21,517 nt of DNA from Thermoplasmata archaeon (GTDB taxonomy: Archaea; Thermoplasmatota; E2; UBA202; DSCA01): assembly GCA_008297795.1 (NCBI GenBank), contig VBQP01000007.1, positions 1 through 21,517 of the forward strand, given 5' to 3'. Each line of letters begins with the position of its first letter. The first letter of the stretch is position 1. Below are positions 17,301-21,517 of this stretch, one piece after another. The notes under the pieces were generated by a model, which was given only the letters and a program-made list of their open reading frames with translations, was not told the DNA's origin and searched no databases. A program made the position numbers and the translations under genes.

Positions 17301-17884
17301 CAGGACTTGTTGCAGTCCACTGAATCGGTATAATACCTCCGATAACTTCTCCGCCTGCCGGATAATCAACTGTTACAACCGGCCAGAGAACACTGTTTCT
17401 CCCTCCAGGGGTGCCGCCATCGACAAGACTCTCTTCCCATGCATCCGATACAGTATTGTATTCAAGTGACTTGCCGTTGCCGTCTGCACCCATCATTGAA
17501 TCATCATATGTTGCATTGTCCACTTCTGTCATTGTGTCATCGAAAAGATGAACTTCATCATTGTCATTGTTCAAAATTGCCGTACCCGTGCCGTTTATGA
17601 CCACACATTTCCCTGGTGGTATCTCGACATTGGTTAGGTCCCCAAAAGTTTGATTTGCGGAATCTTTTATCGTCCATCCTGTGAGATTCACCGTGCTGTC
17701 GCCTGAATTGAAAAGTTCAATCCACTCGTTTCCGGACACAGGATTATACATTCTCATTGATAGCCACATTTGCAGATGATGCGCCTGCCACGTTGCCTGC
17801 AGACATTACTGTAAATGCACTTGCCAGCATTGCGGCTACCACAACAATACTTCCCATTTTTTTAATTACGCTTTTTTTATACAT
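14347..17884 (-). CDS. Giant PGF-CTERM surface glycoprotein with lamin-tail domain; frameshifted near its N-terminus
   Basis: The start is ATG 17884, with AAGGAGGA six bases upstream. It reads a clear signal peptide (MYKKSVIKKMGSIVVVAAML...AGASSANVAINE), then hits TAA at 17744-17746. The rest, 1134 residues, is one base out of frame and starts M-Y-N-P at 17751. Joined, they give the usual lamin-tail opening I-N-E-x-M-Y-N-P and a protein of about 1179 aa. In order (numbered from an in-frame ATG at 17769): lamin-tail domain (7-126), many Ig-like and carboxypeptidase-regulatory-like beta domains, and a C-terminal 'TPGFEMIGLVLGALAAILL' plus RRRRK, which is a PGF-CTERM archaeosortase signal (PGF at 1117-1119). 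More than thirty N-X-S/T sequons suggest heavy N-glycosylation. It is likely an S-layer or cell-surface component. Confidence 0.85.
17744..17755 (-). other. Frameshift site inside the conserved lamin-tail opening
   Basis: In the signal-peptide frame the minus strand reads GAG (17755-17753), AAT, GTA, TAA. The mature frame uses ATG at 17751-17749, skipping the A at 17752. The family pattern I-N-E-V/I-M-Y-N-P predicts one more codon between GAG and ATG, of which only the A remains. A two-base loss (for example from GTA or ATA) explains it best. No classical slippery motif is present. Confidence 0.7.
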
Positions 17885-17890
17885 GTTCTT

Positions 17891-17898
17891 TCCTCCTT
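17891..17898 (-). promoter_or_regulatory. Strong Shine-Dalgarno site of the surface-protein gene
   Basis: Minus-strand AAGGAGGA stands six bases before the ATG at 17884. It is the best ribosome-binding site in the window and fixes the start of the signal peptide, against the later in-frame ATG at 17769, which has none. Confidence 0.75.
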
Positions 17899-17997
17899 AG
17901 GTTTGGCATCTAAAATGCATCCCCCTTTTTTAACCTTTTCTCTTTTTTTATCATTTTGTTGCCCCTTTGAATTGGGTTAAGAATAGAATTGTCATCC

Positions 17998-18010
17998 TTT
18001 TATATAAATA
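17998..18010 (-). promoter_or_regulatory. TATA box of the surface-protein gene, giving a long leader
   Basis: Minus-strand TATTTATATAAAA is the best TATA match in the spacer. With a start of transcription about 25 nt downstream, the 5' leader would be about 90 nt, unlike the leaderless pattern of other first genes here. Near the Shine-Dalgarno site the leader can form GCAT-TTTAG-ATGC (plus 17906-17918) within an outer AGGTT/AACCT pair (17899-17903 with 17932-17936). The box begins about 14 bp after the queE stop. Confidence 0.5.
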
Positions 18011-18023
18011 TTTTGATTTTTAA

Positions 18024-18653
18024 TCATATCCCTTTTCTGTTGCCCCACAGTATTTTGTGTATTTGAATCGAAAGACGTGCATCAATTCCATCTTCCAGTA
18101 TCCATCCTGCCAGTTCTCTTGCATCCATTTTTTCCCATACGGGCTGCATCACAACCTCGCAAGCAGGCTTGTGCTTTTTAATCAAATTTTTTGCATATTC
18201 ATAGTCCTCCCTTTCCCCTATGATAAATTTGAGTTCATCTCTCTTTCTCAGTATCTGAATATTGCCTTCCTTCATTTCATTATGCATCCCCGAAGAGGGG
18301 CATTTCATGTCCATTGATATGACTGCATCTCTTTTTGCCATTTCAGATATATCCATGGAGCCGTTTGTTTCAATGTTTATTTCGTATTCATTATTAAGGA
18401 GCATATCCACAAATTCTGGCATATCTTCCTGAAGAAGAGGCTCACCTCCTGTGAGGCATACTCTTTTGCATTTCCACTTCTTTATCCTTTCCATTATTTC
18501 ATGCAATTCCATGTCTTCTCCATCGTAATAAGCATATTTCGTGTCGCAATAAGAGCATCTGAGATTGCATCCTGTAGCCCGCACAAAAATCGTGGGCAAG
18601 CCAGCATTCCTTCCTTCTCCCTGTATGGAATAAAATATTTCATTTATTTTCAT
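18024..18653 (-). CDS. queE: 7-carboxy-7-deazaguanine synthase, radical SAM
   Basis: The protein has 209 aa from the ATG at 18653, which gives the usual opening 'MKINEIFYSIQGEG'. A GTG two codons earlier (18659) overlaps the queC stop as GTGA and is the alternative start. QueE converts 6-carboxytetrahydropterin to 7-carboxy-7-deazaguanine. The iron-sulfur motif is C29-x3-C33-x2-C36 ('CNLRCSYCDT'), followed by 'CLTGGEPLLQ' and 'INIETNGS'. The length and 'SMDMKCPSSG' match the family. It is last in queD-queC-queE. In archaea this pathway supplies preQ0 for archaeosine at tRNA position 15; TgtA is not in the window. Confidence 0.93.
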   Translation of the reverse strand: MKINEIFYSIQGEGRNAGLPTIFVRATGCNLRCSYCDTKYAYYDGEDMELHEIMERIKKWKCKRVCLTGGEPLLQEDMPEFVDMLLNNEYEINIETNGSMDISEMAKRDAVISMDMKCPSSGMHNEMKEGNIQILRKRDELKFIIGEREDYEYAKNLIKKHKPACEVVMQPVWEKMDARELAGWILEDGIDARLSIQIHKILWGNRKGI

Positions 18654-18655
18654 AT

Positions 18656-19318
18656 TCACTCATACTCAATGGGATCTTTCACCCCTGCTTCCTCAAATCC
18701 CCGCAGGCGCAGGACGCAGGAGTCGCATTTCCCGCATGCCTTGTCGCCGCTCCTGTAGCATGACCATGTATGCTCGAAAGGAGCGTTCAATTCCACTCCT
18801 TTTTTCACAATCTCTCCCTTTGTCATACCTATGATGGGGGCCATTATCTTTATGGGCTTTCCCTCCGCCCCCCGCCTTGTTCCCAGGTCCGCCACCCTCT
18901 GGTATGCCTCTATGTATTCTTTCCTGCAATCGGGATAACCCGAGTAGTCCACGGCATTTGCGCCTATGAATACGGCATCTGCATCTATTGCTTCAGCGTA
19001 AGCAAGCCCGTAGGAAAGAAATATGGTGTTTCTTGCAGGAACGTATGTTGGAGGTATCTCATTCCGTCTGTCCTCAAATTCTGGAACTTCTATGGTGTCT
19101 GTGAGCGCTGACCTGCCAAATACCCTCAAATCAGCATTTATTATTTTGTGTTCCTTTGCCTGCAGGGCGGCAGCCACTTTTATGGCACTTTCTATCTCCT
19201 TGCGGTTCCTCTGCCCGTAGTCAAACGTTATGGCATATATTTCATATCCTGCATTTTTTGCAATGGCTGCCGTGACGCATGAGTCCATTCCTCCGGATAA
19301 AAGGCATACTGCTTTCAT
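18656..19318 (-). CDS. queC: 7-cyano-7-deazaguanine (preQ0) synthase
   Basis: The protein has 220 aa from the ATG at 19318. A longer frame exists, but it would begin inside queD, and this ATG follows the queD stop by one base. QueC turns 7-carboxy-7-deazaguanine into preQ0 using ATP and ammonia. The PP-loop is 'LLSGGMDSC' (6-14). 'TYVPARNTIFLSYGLAYAEA' and 'GANAVDYSGYPDCR' are family-typical. Zinc is bound by C187, C195, C198 and C201 ('CYRSGDKACGKCDSC'). All expected residues are present. Tight spacing on both sides implies one operon message. Confidence 0.95.
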   Translation of the reverse strand: MKAVCLLSGGMDSCVTAAIAKNAGYEIYAITFDYGQRNRKEIESAIKVAAALQAKEHKIINADLRVFGRSALTDTIEVPEFEDRRNEIPPTYVPARNTIFLSYGLAYAEAIDADAVFIGANAVDYSGYPDCRKEYIEAYQRVADLGTRRGAEGKPIKIMAPIIGMTKGEIVKKGVELNAPFEHTWSCYRSGDKACGKCDSCVLRLRGFEEAGVKDPIEYE

Positions 19319-19319
19319 T

Positions 19320-19793
19320 TTATCCCATCTTTTTTGAGATCCATGCCCCCTGTCCGTATCCCTCATCAATACCCACCTCTATCTCTCTCACATTTTCAGG
19401 CATTTTCATCTCCTCAATTATGCGCTCAAGAACATATGATGCGAGGCTTTCTGCAGATGAAGAGTCTATGGGCAGGATTATACAATCCTCCTCCGGAAAA
19501 ACATATCTTTTCTTTCCAAAGATGATTTCAACTTCCCCGTTGCTGCGCGAAATTTCAATCTCCCCTTTTTCAGGCACTATCATGTGATGATCTATTTCAT
19601 CTGCTATCTTTTTCATCGCTCTCTTCAATTCCCCAAAATCAATAACAATTCCCATCTCATCTGCCTCGCCTTCAACAACTGCGTGGATTGCATATGAGTG
19701 CCCGTGGAGCCGTCCGCATCTTTCATAGTCAGGAATGAAATGGGCTGACGAAAACACGATATGAGAGCGCCATCCATCCACTTTGACCTTCAT
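19320..19793 (-). CDS. queD: 6-carboxy-tetrahydropterin synthase (QueD/PTPS family)
   Basis: The protein has 157 aa. QueD converts dihydroneopterin triphosphate to 6-carboxytetrahydropterin, the substrate of QueE. Zinc ligands are H18 ('FSSAHF') and H30/H32 ('CGRLHGHSY'), with C26 as the catalytic cysteine four residues before the HGH. 'EIDHHMI' supplies the catalytic Asp-His pair, and 'SSAESLASYV' carries the substrate-binding glutamate. 'EDCIILPIDSSSAESLA' is longer than in short bacterial versions. It is first in the operon. TATTTTAAAGC on the minus strand (19812-19822) is centred about 24 nt before the ATG, so the message is probably leaderless. Pterin pathways are an alternative for the family, but the neighbours decide for preQ0. 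Confidence 0.92.
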   Translation of the reverse strand: MKVKVDGWRSHIVFSSAHFIPDYERCGRLHGHSYAIHAVVEGEADEMGIVIDFGELKRAMKKIADEIDHHMIVPEKGEIEISRSNGEVEIIFGKKRYVFPEEDCIILPIDSSSAESLASYVLERIIEEMKMPENVREIEVGIDEGYGQGAWISKKMG

Positions 19794-19798
19794 AAAAA

Positions 19799-19822
19799 CT
19801 TATATCAATATGCTTTAAAATA
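19799..19822. promoter_or_regulatory. Interleaved divergent TATA boxes of queD and nob1
   Basis: CTTATATCA (19799-19807, plus) is centred 28 nt before the nob1 GTG. GCTTTAAAATA (19812-19822) is centred 24 nt before queD on the other strand. The spacer is only 37 bp, so each promoter's transcription start lies beyond the other's TATA box. The two polymerases could not easily bind at once. Confidence 0.45.
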
Positions 19823-19830
19823 CTTATGCA

Positions 19831-20310
19831 GTGATAGCGGTTCTAGACACATCGGCAATACTCTCCGGGAAATTTCATTCGGGAATGGCAGATAGAGTGG
19901 TGACATCCCCTTCTGTTATAAACGAATTCAGCGAGGGGGGGCATTCATGGCGACTAATGCAGTATCTGAGAGATGCGGGAATGGAGGTCATTGCCCCTCC
20001 GGAAAGTGCAATTGAGGAAGTCTTAAAGGCGGCAAGAGTCACAGGGGATATAGAAAATCTTTCAGAGGCAGATATTGAAGTTCTTGCTGTTGCATTTCAC
20101 CTTAAAGGCAGCAAACTTTTCACAGACGACTATGCGATGCAGAATGTTGCATCCCATATCGGAATTGATTATGAGAGCATACTGCAGGAGGGAATAAAAA
20201 AGAAGCTCTACTGGAAATACAGGTGTTCGTCCTGCGGAAGATTTGCAGAACCCGGAACAGAAATATGTCCTGTCTGCGGCGGGAAGATAAAGAGAGTGAG
20301 ATGGAAGTAA
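19831..20310 (+). CDS. nob1: rRNA maturation endonuclease Nob1 (PIN domain plus zinc ribbon)
   Basis: The protein has 159 aa from a GTG start. The next ATG (19888) would remove the PIN-domain aspartate D6 ('AVLDTSAIL'), so the GTG is needed. PIN acidic residues are D6, E32 ('VINEFSE'), D81 ('SEADIEVLA') and D99/D100 ('LFTDDYAMQ'). A C-terminal zinc ribbon has C132, C135, C146 and C149 ('CSSCGRF', 'CPVCGGK'). Nob1 makes the final cut at the 3' end of 16S rRNA in small-subunit assembly. It is divergent from queD and ends 28 nt before hypC, whose own TATA box begins right after the nob1 stop. Confidence 0.92.
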   Translation: MIAVLDTSAILSGKFHSGMADRVVTSPSVINEFSEGGHSWRLMQYLRDAGMEVIAPPESAIEEVLKAARVTGDIENLSEADIEVLAVAFHLKGSKLFTDDYAMQNVASHIGIDYESILQEGIKKKLYWKYRCSSCGRFAEPGTEICPVCGGKIKRVRWK

Positions 20311-20319
20311 TTTTATACG
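20311..20319 (+). promoter_or_regulatory. TATA box of the hyp operon
   Basis: TTTTATACG begins at the base after the nob1 stop. Its centre is 24 nt before the hypC ATG at 20339, so hypC can be transcribed independently of nob1, probably as a leaderless message. Confidence 0.45.
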
Positions 20320-20338
20320 TCATGCATATTCCGAATAC

Positions 20339-20563
20339 ATGTGCCTCGCAATACCTGGAAAGGTACTTTCCATTGATGGCAACACTGCAAAAATTGACTA
20401 TGGAGAGGGCACAATAAGAAATGCAGACATATCACTTGTGAGCGCATCAGTTGGAGACTATGTCATCGTCCATGCAGGTTTCGCCATACAGATTCTTGAT
20501 GCAGAGGAGGCAAAGGAAACATTGAGAATATTCAGGGAAATTATAGAGGAAGATAATGCATGA
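20339..20563 (+). CDS. hypC: [NiFe]-hydrogenase maturation factor HypC
   Basis: The protein has 74 aa and opens with the invariant 'MCLAIPGKV'. C2 carries the iron on its way to the hydrogenase large subunit. HypC binds HypD, and the complex builds the Fe(CN)2CO group. 'VGDYVIVHAGFAIQILD' is the conserved OB-fold strand region. It is the first gene of hypC-hypA-hypD and overlaps hypA by eight bases. Length is normal for the family. Presence of the set implies the genome encodes a [NiFe]-hydrogenase. Confidence 0.95.
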   Translation: MCLAIPGKVLSIDGNTAKIDYGEGTIRNADISLVSASVGDYVIVHAGFAIQILDAEEAKETLRIFREIIEEDNA

Positions 20564-20924
20564 ATTTTCCACAATGCAGGGCATTGTCAGCGCAATCAGG
20601 GAGGAGGGCAGGAAGCATAACGCGAAAGCAATAACGAAAGTATGGCTTGAGATAGGAGAACTCACTTTTCTGGGCGAGGAGCAGTTGAGGTTTGCATTCG
20701 ATGTGCTGACGGAGGGCACCGAAATGGAAGGCGCTGAACTGATAATCCAGAAAGTAGAGCCAAAAATCAGATGCGAATGCGGGTATGAGGGGAAGGTTAA
20801 CTATGGTGAGAAGGAGGAGTTTCATATCCAGTTTCCCATACTGAGATGTCCTGTATGCGGAAACAATGTGGAGATAGTAAGCGGAAAGGAATGTTTGATA
20901 AAAAATATAGAGATAGAGGTTTAA
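20556..20924 (+). CDS. hypA: Hydrogenase nickel-insertion protein HypA
   Basis: The protein has 122 aa. It begins M-H-E, and H2 is the nickel ligand of the family. HypA delivers nickel to the hydrogenase large subunit, usually with HypB. The zinc site has C98 and C101 ('CPVCGNN') and an unusual first half, C73-E-C75 ('RCECGYEG'), in place of C-x2-C. The ATG is inside the end of hypC, with GAGGA five bases upstream. The stop is one base before hypD. No hypB is seen in the window. Confidence 0.93.
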   Translation: MHEFSTMQGIVSAIREEGRKHNAKAITKVWLEIGELTFLGEEQLRFAFDVLTEGTEMEGAELIIQKVEPKIRCECGYEGKVNYGEKEEFHIQFPILRCPVCGNNVEIVSGKECLIKNIEIEV

Positions 20925-20925
20925 A

Positions 20926-21517
20926 ATGTTTCATCTGAGGGATAAAGAACTTTCTAAACTCATAGCAAAAAACCTGAAAGATATGGGCATGGAATTGAAC
21001 ATCATGCATGTTTGTGGTACCCATCAGGACACCATAGTCAAATTCGGGCTTGATACCATATTAAAGGAATGCGGAGTAAATATAATCCAGGGTCCGGGAT
21101 GTCCCGTATGCGTCACAACTCCCGAGGAAATAGAGATGGGCATAAAACTTGCAGAAAGCGGCGTAACAATTGCAACATTTGGTGACATGGTGAGGGTGCC
21201 AGGGGCAGAAAAATCACTTCAGTCGGTGAAAGCAGGTGGGGGAGATATCAGGGTGGTGTATGGCATAAACGAGGCAGTTGAACTTGCAGAAAAATTTTAC
21301 AGGGAAGGGAATGGCAAAGAAGTGGTGTTCATGGCAGTCGGATTTGAAACAACCGCCCCCGCCACCGCCGCCGTCCTCCTGCGGGAGTTGCCAGAAAATT
21401 TTTCGGTTGTGAGCTGCCATCGGTATATTCCGCCCGCTCTTGTTAGAATACTTGGGATGGGGGAGATTGCGCTTGACGGGATAATAGATCCGGGGCATGT
21501 TTCAGTGATAATAGGGG
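20926..21517 (+). CDS. hypD: Hydrogenase maturation protein HypD, 5' part (continues past the window)
   Basis: The frame opens at ATG 20926, with GAGGT five bases upstream, and runs off the edge after about 197 residues. Family motifs are 'MHVCGTHQ' (27-34), 'GPGCPVCVTTP' (56-66), 'GFETTAP' (139-145) and 'DPGHVSVIIG' near the edge. HypD holds a [4Fe-4S] cluster and, with HypC, assembles the iron-cyanide-carbonyl group. About half of the usual 350-380 residues is visible. It has no break in the visible part. Confidence 0.94.
   Translation, partial: MFHLRDKELSKLIAKNLKDMGMELNIMHVCGTHQDTIVKFGLDTILKECGVNIIQGPGCPVCVTTPEEIEMGIKLAESGVTIATFGDMVRVPGAEKSLQSVKAGGGDIRVVYGINEAVELAEKFYREGNGKEVVFMAVGFETTAPATAAVLLRELPENFSVVSCHRYIPPALVRILGMGEIALDGIIDPGHVSVIIG

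Noticed and set aside
14347..17769. Ig-like domain repeats as DNA tandem repeats or CRISPR
   Set aside because: The domains are divergent in sequence; no regular repeat-spacer pattern or identical repeats were seen.
19319..19369. 17-codon N-terminal extension of QueC
   Set aside because: It lies inside queD, and the family normally starts at the MKAV...SGGMDS methionine.

Overview
The window reads as a euryarchaeal chromosome segment, most likely from the Thermoplasmatota. Archaeal marks are an archaeal-type TrpRS, a Nob1 PIN endonuclease with zinc ribbon, a queD-queC-queE set (preQ0 for archaeosine), a PGF-CTERM-like surface protein, a TldD/TldE pair, and AT-rich TATA boxes centred about 23-28 nt before many first-gene start codons (leaderless transcripts). 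A secreted C25 (gingipain-like) peptidase with a PKD domain recalls sediment Thermoplasmata such as MBG-D; that lineage guess is inference. No tRNA, rRNA, CRISPR array, IS element or phage gene was seen. Coding density is high and no gene-free stretch exceeds 300 bases.

Layout. 1-218: edge of a minus-strand gene and a divergent promoter region with a GC-rich inverted repeat. 219-2219: membrane protein with Ig-like domains on both sides of one transmembrane helix. 2245-4967 (minus): tldD-tldE, overlapping by ATGA. 5032-7596 (plus): a small three-helix membrane protein and the C25 peptidase. 7631-9339 (plus): dihydroorotase overlapping a COG2426-type membrane protein. 9342-12315 (minus): a two-helix small protein, a sodium:solute symporter and an FAD/NAD disulfide-reductase-family enzyme. 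12459-13769 (plus): trpS. 13780-14280 (minus): an Hsp20 protein with a short beta6 loop. 14347-17884 (minus): a very large, sequon-rich surface protein with a lamin-tail domain and PGF-CTERM anchor. 18024-19793 (minus): queD-queC-queE. 19831-21517 (plus): nob1, then hypC-hypA-hypD, with hypD running off the edge.

How the genes work together. queD, queC and queE cover the steps from dihydroneopterin triphosphate to preQ0. hypC, hypA and hypD are maturation factors for a [NiFe]-hydrogenase whose structural genes lie outside the window. TldD/TldE is a cytosolic peptidase pair, and the C25 enzyme probably cuts protein outside the cell, so a peptide-degrading lifestyle is plausible.

Most notable: the surface protein's signal peptide (with an excellent Shine-Dalgarno site) lies in a different frame from its mature part. 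The break falls inside the conserved I-N-E-x-M-Y-N-P start of the lamin-tail domain, so the gene is frameshifted or mis-assembled there. No clear novel multi-gene system was found; the less usual items are listed as findings.
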